Part shown: positions 25,985 to 40,443 of the stretch, one piece after another
How the letters are laid out: each line of letters begins with the position of its first letter
Position numbering within the stretch: the stretch's first letter is position 1
From: Euonymus europaeus
Taxonomy: Eukaryota; Streptophyta; Magnoliopsida; Celastrales; Celastraceae
Assembly: GCA_963580455.1 (NCBI GenBank)
Contig: OY756967.1
Location: forward strand, 23,792,022 to 23,856,021
Reading direction: 5' to 3'
Length of the DNA stretch: 64,000 nt
Position numbers and translations under genes: made by a program
The notes under the pieces: model-generated
What the model saw: only the letters and a program-made list of their open reading frames with translations
What the model was told of the DNA's origin: nothing
The model's database searches: none

Positions 25985-26299
25985 TTCACTTTCACGTCTA
26001 AGTTATGGAACTATCTACAATGCAACTGTGTCATATTCTGGTAGACTATTTTCAGAGAGGACTGAAATTAAGATTTTGCTTCCCCAACTTTCACTTTCAC
26101 ATCTAAGTTATGGAACTATCTACAATGCAACTGTGTCATATTCTAGTAGACTATTTTCAGAGAGGACTGAAATTAAGATTTTGCTTCCACCAGTTTCACT
26201 TTCACATCTAAGTTATGGAACTATCTACAATGCAACTGTGTCATATTCTCGAAGACTATTTTCAGAGAGTACTGAAATTAAGATATTGCTTCCCCGACT
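25985..26299 (+). repeat. Three-copy 105-bp tandem repeat
   Basis: Units start at 25985, 26090 and 26195 with TTCACTTTCAC and share most of their sequence (for example AGTTATGGAACTATCTACAA). The period is a multiple of three, and one frame stays open through all copies (LSYGTIYNATVSYS...). It lies about 200 bases after the stop of the PPR gene, so it is probably in or near its 3' UTR. I do not regard the open frame as a gene. Confidence 0.9.
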
Positions 26300-26342
26300 T
26301 TTTGTCAGTTTTCACAATTATGTTAATTTACCAAGATTATGA

Positions 26343-27539
26343 TATCTTTGTTGTTGTGTCTCACGATGTGGGCTCTGCCCGCCCAGGTTCATTTTTTCTT
26401 CCATGACACAATTCGATCAAATCTCCATTTGGGGGATTCTCTTTGTGTGGATCATATTCAAAGCTAGATTTTATCTGAGACCAAAACAGAACATTTTATT
26501 GGATATTTATTCCTTTCTATGATTCGAAAATACAATTCAAATCTTCATATCGGAGGATTCTCTAGTGTGAATGTTTTCCAATATACAAAAGCTAGTAGAC
26601 TCTCAAAAGAAATTCCAGTTAAAAAAAGTCTTCTGTCCCAGTTTGCGTCACCAAACAGACATCTGGAACAACATTTACTTGTCGAAACGCCCACATAAAT
26701 TGTTAAACAGCTTGACAAATTATTGTATTTTCATTTGTTTCCAACAACGACATGAGTACATCCCTTCTATGAACAGAGGCTTCAATCTTCATGGTCATGA
26801 ATGCAATGGAATGGTTATCTTACTAAACGAGTATCCACTATTTTAAGGTTTGAGTGGGAGATCAACCTTATCTAGTTATCTTCGCCACGTGGGATAATTT
26901 CTCTCTCAAAATCATATCCAATGATATCACTCCTAGGAAGAAGCCATTGGCAAGGCCGGTGAAAAAGCCAGATATGGTTCTCACTTTAAGAGTGACTGAG
27001 TGAGGAGGATAATTCATGAATGTGGAGTCGTTATTGTGACTCTACTCAGCGAGAGGCTGCAATTAAATGTTGGAGTACAAATGGATAATCCTGTTCCTCC
27101 ACTTAGGATGATAGGTGGACCCCAAGTGGCACTGATCCGTTGGAAAAACATGGATATGGTTAATATTATTATCATATATCCGTATTATACAGAGAATGGA
27201 ATGTGGATGGAATGCAAAAAGAGATTCTCCAAAATCTTTCCATAAAATAAAGCTTCTTTTTTACTGATAATGGCACATGGGCGGCACAGCTACTGTATTC
27301 TTGTGTGGATTTTTCATTATAAATTATCCGTGGGATAGTTTGGACTTTATCATCAGAGACTGTAATCTTCGCGATTACTAGCTCTGTTTTCTTCCTCTGC
27401 AACTCGTATCTGCTTCTGTCCACTGGTTTTGTTTTTCTTGGAAGGGGTCAGGTAAAAAAGAAAGTCTAGTTGTTATTTAGGAAAGGCATTTGTTTTCTTT
27501 GTTTGGCTACTCAGAAAAGGGAGTGAAAAAAACTAGAGT
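26343..27539. other. Gene-free spacer
   Basis: No coding region is supported. The last 150-200 bases before 27540 are likely the promoter and leader of the next gene. No repeat or element was recognised. Confidence 0.4.
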
Positions 27540-28537
27540 ATGGAAGGCAATGATCAGGTGGGTTCTTCCTCATTCACTGCTGATCTTTTTGGCACTAAGG
27601 AGCCAAAGTCATCTTCAAAGGGGACTTTTGCGACTATGTTCCCACCTCCATCAGTGGTATTTTCTTATTTTGCTTCCATACTTGTTTGCTACACATTTAA
27701 TCATGATCATGGAGTTATCTGAGCATCACTTTACTAAACAAGGGAAAAAAGAAGAGAGTTATTCTCTTGCTTTTAATCATGTTTATTTGGAAATGGGTTT
27801 CCAACCGCTCCCTTGTCATAAAATGCAACTGATAACATTGAAGTATCTCTATTGTTCCTTACTTAATGTGGAACTTCATGGCTTTTGGAATCAGCAGGAT
27901 AACAGTTCTTATTGAATTAGTTTGAAGCATTCATTGAGAAAAGTCAGATGAAAATCTTTGATAAGGTTACTGAGACAGGTATCTGAGCTCCTCTTCATTG
28001 ACTTAGGTTTTAGGAAAGAAATCATCAAGCTCTGAAGTCATAGGATCTGGGGAGAAACAGTCCTCAATAAATCAAGGGTGGATTAACAACCAAGGTAATA
28101 TACCCAACAAGGGAAGGAATTCAATCTTTGAGGAAGAAAAGGCAGAACCATGTCACCTAAGTTCATCTCTGTACTATGGTGGGCAAGACAACCATTCTCG
28201 CTCATCAAATAACCAATCCAATGGATCATATCCCATAGTGAGTCTTGATCAGTTGAATATGAATTTAAATGAATGATCTAACATGAAAGTAATGTTGCTA
28301 ATGTTAGCTTCTAATGAATCAGCTCAAGAAAGATGGAGGAGAATCTGATTCTAATGGAAACAGTACAAATGATGCCTCAAGAGGAAATTGGTGGCAAGGT
28401 ACCGGACTACCAGTTTTGCAGATACAACAAATAGATCCTCATGAAGCAGTAGTGTAGACCGTAGACTATAAATGAAGTGATCACTGATGATGCTGAAACT
28501 TCTCGTTTGCATTTCTGCAGGTTCTCTTTATTATTAG
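27540..28537 (+). CDS. Small conserved plant protein ending WWQGSLYY
   Basis: Four exons: 27540-27656, 28007-28237, 28323-28398, 28521-28537, giving 146 residues with exact frame joins. The start MEGNDQVGSSSFTADLFGTKEPKSSS, the motif FATMFPPPSVVLGKKSSSSE and the end RGNWWQGSLYY correspond to a small plant-specific family that I recall as uncharacterised. It is low in hydrophobic residues, has no membrane segment and is probably disordered. The last exon codes for only five residues plus the stop, which an ORF search alone would miss. The function is unknown. Confidence 0.8.
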
Positions 28538-28764
28538 GACCTTCATATCGCATAAGAATTTCTCCATTTGTTTTAAGAGGTAAGTTGCGAAAGTTCTTCA
28601 CTGCGGGTTCCATTCTGAGCAACCAGACTGCCCCAACCGTGTGGAATATAAGTAGCTGAAAAGCGTATAGCTTCAGGGTATCTGTAATGACTCTTCCCAG
28701 CAGAAAACCAGTGTGATACGATCTTGTTTGATTAGTACTGTATTAATGAAAAATGACTTGTTGT

Positions 28765-28985
28765 TTGGAATGCTTGGCGTTCGCGATTAACATTAATATA
28801 AATGGTAGCAATTGAAGAGAGAAATAGCATACAGAGGTTTTATAACACAAAACAATGGCTGAAAAACAGAAAAGGTGAACCTTTTTGGCTCAAATAATCA
28901 ATTTAGGACACTGGGCAAGTTCATTGAGGAAAAGGTCAATTGAGAATGTATGAGTCAAGGGTTTAGCCAACGCCAAGCATTCCAA
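28765..28985. repeat. 221-bp segment bounded by perfect 17-bp inverted repeats
   Basis: TTGGAATGCTTGGCGTT at 28765-28781 is repeated as its exact reverse complement at 28969-28985. The segment lies in the promoter region of the first GST. It may be a MITE, but no target duplication was evident. Confidence 0.6.
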
Positions 28986-29208
28986 GAATTTTTAAATTTG
29001 ATCATAGGGACCAATTCAACTAGTTTGAAGTTTGAATAAACTACCCCTTTTGATTAAACAATTCAAAACGATGCTTAATTTCTTCACCTACTGCCACTAA
29101 ATTATATATTTCAGTCTTGCTTATCAAGAAAAGCATGTTTGCTTTCACTACAAGAGACGGCAAATCTGAACAAAACTGAGCAAACCAATTGGACTAAAGA
29201 AGCAAAAA

Positions 29209-29966
29209 ATGGCTGAAGAAGTGAAGCTATTTGGCATGTGGGCAAGCCCCTTTAGCCGAAGAGTAGAACTAGCACTGAAACTGAAAGGGATACAGTATGA
29301 TTACATAGAAGAAGACCTGTCCAACAAGAGTTCTCTGCTTCTTGAGTACAACCCAGTTTACAAGAAAATCCCAGTGCTTGTTCACAATGGAAAAGCAATT
29401 GCAGAGTCGCAAGTTATCATTGAATACATCGACGAGACCTGGAAAAACAATCCAATTTTTCCTCAAGATCCTTATGATCGAGCCGCGGCTCGTTTCTGGG
29501 CTAAGTTCATAGAAGAAAAGGTAAACTCATGAATGCCACAAATGGTCTTTTAACTCCTTTTTTAACTGTGTTTTGTCTATTAATCTATCTTCCATTCTTT
29601 TAATTGCAGGTTTTGCGAACGATGTGGAAAGCTTATAATTGCAAACAGGAGGAACAAGAGCAAACTTGCAAAGAAGTTTTTGAGCAACTTAAGATGCTCG
29701 AGAAGGAACTCAGTGGGAAGGATTTCTTTGGGGGTGACACAGTTGGATATGTGGACATTATGGCATTTGTCATAGCTGTTTGGTGTAGAGTTATAGAAGA
29801 AGTTGTTAAGTTGGACTTGATCCCAGAAGATAAGCTCCCAGTCATACATAAATGGTGTAGAAAGATGAATGAAACAGATGTTGTCAATGAATGCCGTCCT
29901 CCAAGAGAGAAACATGTCGAATATATAAGAGCTTGGATCCAAGCCTCTAGCTCTGCTTCCAAATGA
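29209..29966 (+). CDS. Glutathione S-transferase, tau class (copy 1)
   Basis: Two exons, 29209-29520 and 29610-29966 (phase 0, the usual tau-class intron position), giving 222 residues. The N-terminal thioredoxin fold has the catalytic Ser13 in WASPFSRR, the [15 protein letters not shown] glutathione-binding loop and the IIEYIDETW segment. The helical C-terminal domain ends with [11 protein letters not shown]. Tau GSTs are cytosolic dimers that conjugate glutathione to xenobiotics or act as ligandins. The closest Arabidopsis relative by eye is the GSTU8 type. It forms a tandem pair with the gene at 31468. Their first exons are almost identical while the second exons differ clearly. Confidence 0.93.
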
Positions 29967-32215
<2,249 letters not shown>

Positions 32216-32247
32216 AAAGTTATATATCAGGCACCTTAATCATGTTT

Positions 32248-32430
32248 GCCCAATTTGTGTTCTGATCTGTGATGATAACAAATATGAATAAAACCCATGT
32301 TTCTCTGCCCAATTTGTGTTCTGATCTGTGATGATACCAAATATGAACAAAACCCATGTTTCTCTGCCCAATTTGTGTTGTGATCTGATGATAAGTATGA
32401 ATAAAAGTATAAAACCTCTGTTTCTCTGCC
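32248..32430 (+). repeat. 59-bp tandem repeat carrying poly(A) signals
   Basis: Three units start at 32248, 32307 and 32366 with GCCCAATTTGTGTT. The first and third contain AATAAA and the second has AACAAA at the same place. They lie 30-215 bases after the stop codon of the second GST, so the repeat provides alternative 3' end signals. Confidence 0.85.
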
Positions 32431-33543
32431 TTGCTAATAATAATAATAGTAATTAATAATAAAACTATTTTTTGTGACGTAGAAATTTTGTGAAGGATAA
32501 TTCTTGAAAAAGAGTTGGAATATCAGATCCCCTGATCCATGATGAACATAAGCTAACGGTCATACCAGCCAGTCAACTCCTCTGTTCCTTTGACTTTAAA
32601 ATGGGTGGGACCTCCTTCTTTGTTTTTTTGTATGGATTAGGCATGATTAGGTGCGGGATATATGATATTTCATTCAGGGCTCTTAGGCCCACAAACCTAA
32701 GATACCTATTGCTTATTGGGCCAGTTTTGTGGCCTTTAGAACTCCTTGGCATCAGGATTTTGATTCCAGAGGAAATTACTGAGTTTTTTAAAATTAAAAG
32801 GTAAAGATCTTCAGCTTAACGATAGAAAACTCTGCAATTATCTAACCCTCCAGATACAGTAGTAAGAATATTTATTATTTTTGTTAAGAGATTGGTTTGT
32901 TTTTGTTGGTTCTTCTAATCAACAAATCCAGCTAACCCAACATATAGCACCAAACTTATCTAACCCAACCATATTACTAACTTAACAGGTCTCACTCACT
33001 CACAGGCTCACTTTTACCCACTCCACAATAAGTGCGTCTCTGTTGACTATCATCTGCCTTGTAAAAAAGGGAAATAGAACTTGATTACTGGCAAAATATC
33101 AAAAGTGACGCTAACCCAGGTAGTGTGTTGCTCTTCATTATCTTCAATTAGGAGGAGTAAATGGTATAAGAACAAACTTATCTCCACCTCGTCAAACCCT
33201 TCTCAACCTCTATTGGTGCTCCAACACCAACCCTGACCAGATTACCCAGAACCCTTTTTTTTATGGTACTTTAGACCAGTTCATGATCTAGAATCCAACA
33301 GATGGCAAAAGGTTTTTCTGAAGAGGACAAATGTACGATCCAACTACTAAATTTGTTAGCCCAACATAAGAGTTAGACACCCAACTCCTCAACCAGTAAT
33401 CCTCTGTCAGGCTTTAAGACGACGTTGCGGCTTGTTTGTTTTCCACTACGGCTCTCTTTGTTCCTGTCCGTGACTAGGTCATGATCAAAGCCTGTGCAGA
33501 GCAGCAAAAAGATCATTTTTACCAGATCATCTGATGTTTCTTG
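32431..33543. other. Gene-free spacer
   Basis: No gene is supported. A 67-codon open frame at 32601 has no recognisable features. The final few hundred bases are presumably the promoter and leader of the next gene. Confidence 0.4.
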
Positions 33544-34994
33544 ATGGCGGTTGACCTACACAACAGAGATGATGAGAAGTTGGTGCCTCTTCAGTTGTTT
33601 ACTGGTGAAGATAACACTCTTACTCTTCCATTAAACAAACCCATCAATTACCAAGACTGGTCTTATTGGTCTGCTCTTTCTGATTTCGGCTCTCCTCTTA
33701 GTTCACCGATTGACTCTGAACTTGGTTCCTCCGAGAGCAGCGAAGAATTAGAAGAAGATGACGATTACATTGCTGAGTTAACGCGCAAGATGGCTCTCTA
33801 TATGTTCCAAGATGATGATAATCATGAACGGGAAAATAAGGTACTTAAGATTTGTTTCTCTTTATTTGATTTATTTTTATTGTCTTTTTCGTTAAAATCA
33901 AGGTTCTGGTCACAGTCTTGCTCAAACCAAGCAGAAGAAGTGCCTGTGGCTGTGATAGACAAGTTTGAGAAGGAGAAGGAGGGCGATGATGTTCCTAAAG
34001 ACAGCGATAGCGAGATATTTTCAAGCCCGTCTACAGAATCCATATCAGAATCTGTAATTGAGAAGAACCCAGATTTCGAGTTTCAATCGAAGCAAGCCCT
34101 TATTGATAAGCAAATTCAGGTCAGTTCGCATGTTCTGCCGATGTTTTTACGTCCTCGAACTGTTTTTCTTATGCTTCTTATCCGATTTAGTCTTGTAATT
34201 AACAGTTATGCACGCTTAAACAAGAACAGGACATGAAGCAGCAGTGGGGCAGTAAATTCAATGTGAATAGACAGAACGGGACCAAAGGAAGGGATTATGG
34301 TGGGTTTGTTAATGGACAGAAGACTGTTCTATGGCCTAATTTAGTCCAGAAAACTAACTGCAGTCGAATCAATTCAGACATGAGACCAGTTTTACTTGAT
34401 AATCAAACTGGTTCAAGAACAGGGTGTTCTGGGACAGGCGTATTCTTGCCTCGACGAATTGGCAGTACCAGTTCTGATCATTCACGCAGGAAAAAAGGTA
34501 AATTATTAATTTTTGAGGTTCATTAGTTGTTGGAGTGGAATATTACCAGTCCTTTCAGGGTTGCGTTTGGATTTCTTTCTGTTTCTTTTGCTTGGTAGTT
34601 AGCATATATTTTCTTGAGACCTAATTGGGTATTATTTTCGAAGATTCCTCTCACTCGATTCGCAACTGATATTCTTGATGATAGTGGCCAAATGCATGGA
34701 AATGGAATCTCTCTCCCTGGTCCACTTGATGCAACTTGTTACTTTAAATTTAACTTTTTATTACTGAACCCAACTACATGAAAGTGTTGTTTTTGATTGG
34801 CAGGATGTCCCACTGTTCTCATACCAGCAAAAGTGGTGCAGGCCCTGAATCTTCATTTTGACAAAATGGGTGCTCCTGCGAGACCAAATGGGATTAATTT
34901 CCAATCTTCAGCGTCACGGCACCGGCAATCACAAGCACAAGTGCCGACAACAAGCGATGAAGCAATGGGTCTTCCTCAAGAATGGACATATTGA
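33544..34994 (+). CDS. Conserved plant protein of unknown function ending LPQEWTY
   Basis: Four exons: 33544-33840, 33916-34119, 34206-34497, 34804-34994, giving 327 residues with exact frame joins. Features are the acidic segment SSESSEELEEDDDYIAELTRKMA near residue 60-80, a Ser/Glu-rich middle, GTGVFLPRR near 250, GCPTVLIPAKVVQALNLHFD near 265, and the end GLPQEWTY. These match a plant-specific family that I recognise by its motifs but for which I know no established function. The second exon start uses the acceptor ggtcacag at 33915, because the closer one at 33902 puts the frame into a stop. Reading through intron 1 is possible without a stop, so an intron-retained form could exist. Confidence 0.75.
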
Positions 34995-37900
34995 TTGAAT
35001 CTCAGTCACATGCTCTGTTCTGTGTCCTGATAATAACAGGGTTGGCTTTGGCAGATTATGCTCAAGAAATAAGGAGGTTGGTTGTGGAAAGAATAATAAA
35101 AGAGTAAAAAGCAGGTCAAATAAGGAATCTTAAGTAGCATAGGACAGAAAATCAATCAAAGTTCAACGACCCCAGGTGGCTGAAGTAGTTGGTTCAATTC
35201 AAAGATGTGTGGATATCTTAGTGTAATAATTCAGCTGCCACCACAGTACTTTTCTGTTTGTGCCCGCTTGTGAGTTGTGTCTTCCTCTGTTCTGTAATGG
35301 AATTCTTGTTTTTTGCATATATGTGAATAGTGTTTGATGAAATGCCTGCAAGAGATTTTAGTCTCTGATGAAATTCGGATTGTCTTGCTTGTCATCTATT
35401 CTCTGTTAATCTTGCTCTTGCTCTTGCTCTTACGTGAGTCTGTGCTCCCTTTTAACTTTTTTTATAATATATTCATAAAAGACTCAAGATTGAATCTTTT
35501 TTATATATAACTCTTATCATTAGATTTGATTGGATTGCTTTTGTATTTGTTTATATCTATAAGTTTAAGTTTTGTTTTCATATGAATTATACTTCTCTGG
35601 ATTAGAGGTGGATAGTTGGATTTGTTTCTTCTTATTTTTTGATATATTGTCTTTCATTTGCTATAATCAATGGCAAATTAAATAATTTTTAGTAAATAGA
35701 CCAAAAAAATCCGATGCTATGCTCCACCCCATCGACCATTAGATTCCCATATGAATTCTTGACTCCGCCTCTCTGCCTTGCTCTCTCCAACATGAAGAAG
35801 GAGATTAGGATTTGGAATTTGAGATGTTGATTCTTGATAGTGAAACCACAATCTCTGAAAAACCCATTAAATATATATCTCTGTCATATGAGTGCATGTG
35901 AGGGTGTAGGGTCGGAATCTCTGCCCTTCTACCAAGAGCTGTTAGATTAGTCACTATATAATCTGCTGTCATTATATTTAAATATTTTTAGAAAATATTA
36001 TGTTCCATAATTTGGATCAAGGGTGGCTTTCCTTTATCGTTGGTGTTATTAAAGATTACTAATCATATAATATATTTAAAAGGTTATATATTCCCGATGC
36101 GTTGTATCCCCAACTCTCTAATCGGGCGAGGGTCATAAATTTGACGGTCACATGGATTATGTATATTTTAAGAGTATTTTTATTAGGATATCTAACAAAA
36201 TGCTAATATATTTGTGAATGATTGAATATACTTTGTCACACAATCATGCATCTACAGTTGACAGTTGTACAGTCCAAGTCCATAAACTGCTAAACTCTTC
36301 TGCCTGTGTAGGACCCATCTCTACATTTATGGCTTATTGCTGACGCATCTGACTTGTATGATTTGAACTACATTCTAATCTTTCAGATCTCTCAATTTTC
36401 CAATAATTTAGCATAACAGATATTTTAAAGAAATATCAACTAACTCTGTCAAAACACTTTCTTATCACTGACTAATTAAGATCAACATATGCATATTGAA
36501 GATGAGTTCTTAAGAAATTGTTTAAGAAAATGATAGACATGTTGAAGGTAGAGAGAGCAGGTGCGGCGGTGGAGAAAAAAAGAGGAGATAATTTGTATTT
36601 GAGCGAGTAAGAGGCGGTGAGAAAAATGAATAAAAGATTATTTTAAAAGTAATAAATTTAATAGGAGTCGATGAATGTAGGCACGTGCCCTAGATTTTTG
36701 GAATAAAGATATTGATGATGAACTTAATTTATCTGAACTAGTTAGTGATGATTGATTATGGAAGAGAGAAATAATAATAATAATAAGCGATGATGAAATT
36801 ATAGAGACGACTGTCTTTCAAAGGTGAAAGCGCAGATTCAGATTCAGTATTAACGCAAGATCTTTTGGAGATTCATGTGGGATAGGATAGGATATGAACG
36901 GCCCATATCATTTGCGGACGGTGGGGGATAAGAATCAAGTAGTATTCCATGGGTCCACAGTCCACTGTCCTCCAATTTCGGCTGGGACTTGCGCTGTCCC
37001 AGTTGGAGTTGGATCTAGATTTTAATTCTGGGTGTCATAACTCACAGGCTCTTTGCGTCCACATGCAAAGATCCCCCAGTTTCACTTTCGCGACATCAAA
37101 AATCATCAATCTCTTTCCAGTAGACGTGTCGGAACAGACATCACAGGGAGGGGTGCTGCGATTATAATTTGACTCAGAATTTGATGAATGTGAGAGGAGC
37201 GTTGTCATTTTTGGTACGAAATAAGGCTGTGCATCTCACCATTTTAATTATATGTTTTTATATATTTACTGAGGTCCCTATTTAGGAGAGGTTCGCTTGT
37301 TCTGAATACTTATTGAGTGTGAGGACCTCCCGACACTCCTTTTTTAACTCCTCATTTTGAGAGGTTATTATTAACCCCTCTCAATCCAACTCTTTATAAC
37401 ATCTCCCTCAAGCACACCCTTAAAATCTGAATTTTTTTTTGGTATACATAGGAATTATATAGATTAATTAAATGATTGTGATTACATATTGATAAAGATT
37501 AAAATAATATTTTAAACATCAAAACTCATTTTTATTTATGAAGACTAGCAAAACTCACGAGGGGGAATGAGGGTTAAATGAATGTAGGATTTAATTCTGC
37601 TAAATTCAACCAAACACAGAAATGAGTGATTGAGAATCCTCCTCTGGCCTCATTTCTTCTTCAAAATATCAACCAAATGTCCCGTAAATATTTGGGATTT
37701 ACTGCAATTCATCCTTCACACCATAATGAAATGTTTTTCTAGTGGAATTGCAGCAATTTCAGCCCCCTATCCACATCACAAGTTTAAGTTTGATTAAAAC
37801 CAGCTTTTACAAATATATTTACAAGAGGGAACAATATCAGAAAAAGAATCTTTTATTCAATACTTTGAACAATGGGCTTGGGCTCCGAGGGTAAAATATA

Positions 37901-38764
37901 GTGTAATGGGCCAAAAGAATGGCCTAAACGTGTCGTGGGTTATTCTACAAGAGCTGGAAAAGCCTGTTCTCTTGACGAAAAGGTGCGTTCAGTACCATTG
38001 GCATGGGCTTTTTCTTAGCTTGGGCTGATCAATGTGAACTCTGAGCAGGCAGTAAATTAAGTTGTACTACCTCTGTTTTTATTTAATAGGTTGGTTTGTT
38101 TTTTCACATAAATTAAAAAAAAATATTAATATTATTAAACTAATTAATTTAATTAATTTCATTCGTAATATCTTTTATTAAGACGATTTTATTTATAACT
38201 TATTATTGCTAAAATTTAATGTCAATTGTTGATAAAAATGCATAATAGATGAAGGTAGATTAACAACCTAGTCATTTTTTTAATAAGAAAGTAGATAGAT
38301 TAACAACCTAGTCATTTTTTTTAATAAGAAAGTAGGCTATAATTTAAGAAAAATCAAAATAAAAACTCAATTTATCAAATAGAAACGGAGGGTATATAAT
38401 CTCCAATTTGACGCCATCCCTCTCTTATTAAAAAAGAGAGAGAAGTGGGGCTACTTATTTGATGCCCCGTGACAACAGACGATAATAAATACACTTGACT
38501 TTTTCAACCCAAGTAGCTGGCAATCAATCCGAAGGCGGGCAGCAAATTTCACAAAATTTAAAGGATTCGTTTGAGCCTACAATTGTCGATCAATTAAGAA
38601 AAATGATCTGATCAACGAGCAGCACTAGACATAGAATTGAAAATTACTTCCACCTCCATTTTTCCATATGCATAATTTAACACAGTTTCCAAACAAAATT
38701 TACAATATCAAGGAAAGATAGACACAGAATTCAAGCCCCGGGTCCTAATTTGTTGACCATATCA
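34995..38764. other. Long gene-free region (3.8 kb)
   Basis: No gene is supported. It contains the CTTGCT-type microsatellite near 35410-35430 and long AT-rich tracts. A 42-bp direct repeat lies at about 38252-38336 (GTAGATTAACAACCTAGTCA in each copy). A 72-codon open frame at 36949 shows no recognisable motif. GGCCCA/TGGGCC motifs near 37870-38060 lie on the side of the COPT gene's 3' end. Confidence 0.45.
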
Positions 38765-39235
38765 TTAGTGGGTAGTCCGAAGGTTTTCATAAGGAGGAAG
38801 TGGAACTTCTGTTCTCCGCCTTATGAACACCCCGCTCCTAAAAACCAAGAACCCTAACGAATGTCCAGCCACAGCCGCAATAAACACTCCCCCATTGAAA
38901 GACATAAGAGCAAGCATCACCAAATAAGTAAGAATGACCCTTACCGCATGAACAAATGTCCGAATAAGACCCACCGCAACATTGTCCACCTCCTGTTTGA
39001 TAAAAGTCCACTGAGAGAGCAACTCGACAAGAAACGCCATCAGAAACACAATTATCAAGGATAGTACATACATGCCCGTCCGAGTACCGGGCCAGCCTGA
39101 GAAGAGGATCTCAGCGTTGTTGCCCCAGTAGAAGGTCATGTGCATCATCGTCATGCGTGGGTGCATCCCAGCATCGGAGGTATTCATAGCGAGCGGTGGT
39201 GGTGCTATGCCACCCATATGACCTCCGCCGTTCAT
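38765..39235 (-). CDS. Copper transporter, COPT/CTR family
   Basis: A single-exon gene of 156 residues. It has a Met/His-rich extracellular N-terminus (HMGG..., MHPRMTMMHM), three membrane segments (about 54-75, 100-120 and 122-134), the MxxxM copper motif at Met107/Met111 in the second, and GxxxG at Gly124/Gly128 in the third with the standard 12-residue spacing. The C-terminus is basic. It trimerises in the family to import Cu(I) across the plasma membrane, and is probably of the COPT1/2/6 type. It is read on the minus strand. The start is the first ATG of the frame, followed at once by a Gly-rich, Met-rich leader normal for the family. No copper-binding CxC tail is seen at the C-terminus, which ends ENLRTTH. 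Confidence 0.92.
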   Translation of the reverse strand: MNGGGHMGGIAPPPLAMNTSDAGMHPRMTMMHMTFYWGNNAEILFSGWPGTRTGMYVLSLIIVFLMAFLVELLSQWTFIKQEVDNVAVGLIRTFVHAVRVILTYLVMLALMSFNGGVFIAAVAGHSLGFLVFRSGVFIRRRTEVPLPPYENLRTTH

Positions 39236-39790
39236 CTTGGAGATTAATGGGACTTGGGAATTGGGTTTTTCTTATGCAAGACATTTCAGTCAGAGTTTAT
39301 TGAGAAAGTAAATTATTTAAGGTAAGTACTCGTTTGTGGGGTTTTCAGCACATCAATTACTAAAATTATACAGCCCGTGCAAATGAGGCTCCCTCCGGGC
39401 GAGTCTCCGTCTTCCTCCCCATACGCGCGCAACTCGCCCTTCCTCCTCCGTCTTTGTCCACCGTCCGATCAACACAACTCCTAACCATCGTCTGATCAAC
39501 TTCAACTCAAGAACCAATCTCCTCCGTCCAGCCTACTCTCGTAATACAAAATAAGGAAATCAGTTCCTATGGATTGCTACATATGTACATATTATCTATA
39601 CGTTTGGGGCCTTTGGGCCATCAAAGAGTCGTCTCTATATTGTACGTTTGGGCCATCAAAAATATCTTCGCATATCCACTAATGTATAAGAAGACTATTG
39701 AGTAAATGAAAAGTCGATGATTAAGCAGGAATTACAAATGAAAAGTTGATTAAACCCTAGGAAAAAGACGAAATTATTCATCAATCGACA

Positions 39791-39925
39791 ATTCATCGGA
39801 GGAAGATCAGAATGAGAAGTTTTGCAAGGGCTAGTGCCTAACAGTGCCCTACACCCGAACAGCAAGAACCCAACAGTATGACCGGCCACGGCAGTTAAGG
39901 ACACGCCACCATTGAAAGAATCCAT
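39791..39925 (-). pseudogene. COPT fragment (third membrane segment and tail)
   Basis: The minus strand reads MDSFNGGVSLTAVAGHTVGFLLFG, matching MSFNGGVFIAAVAGHSLGFLVF of the intact COPT gene 560 bases away. The upstream part of the same frame (up to 40120) has no resemblance to the Met-rich leader, TM1 or the MxxxM motif, so only the 3' third is left. It is a truncated tandem copy. The GxxxG spacing is kept. Confidence 0.75.
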
Positions 39926-40443
39926 CGAACATGCCAGAACTGTGTCTAGGCCATCCATCGAACAGTACATCTGCGCATTACTTATACTTACCCAAAAGAT
40001 GAAAAGAAGTCTAGAATGCGTCCAAATGAGACAAAGACAGTTCGGGCCCATGATGAAGCCCATATGTCTCATCAGTATGTATGTGATGAAGAAACAACAA
40101 AAGAAGCGAAGATAATGCATTTTATTAAATCAACATAAGTCATAACACATATGAAGACAACTTACAGATGCACACTGCAGCCAAAAAACAAAAGAGTGTC
40201 GTCGCCCCTATCCAAATAAAAGACAATTAAATAATTGCTTTTATAAAAAAACATAAGTTGTTAAAAAGAATTCATGATCTTCATTTAGCACCACTCAGAC
40301 AAATAGAATCACTTCAGTATAGATCTGGTTCTCTTCTACAGATAGCTAACAAACAAGCAATCCATTTCATTATGATTTGCTGGCTGGAACACAATCAGAT
40401 TGAAAATAAGTTCTTTGCTTGAACACAGGAATACAGAGAGAAG

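Noticed and set aside
27490..27915. 141-codon frame overlapping the small WWQGSLYY gene
   Set aside because: It is the other frame of exon 1 and intron 1 of that gene. The spliced model ending WWQGSLYY explains the region better.
32601..32804. 67-codon open frame starting MGGTSFFVFLYG
   Set aside because: It is hydrophobic and short with no family resemblance, and lies in a gene-free stretch.
36949..37167. 72-codon open frame in the long spacer
   Set aside because: No known motif, no splice partners and no paralogue in the window.
39926..40120. A complete second COPT gene on the minus strand
   Set aside because: Only the third membrane segment and tail match; the leader, TM1 and MxxxM motif are absent.
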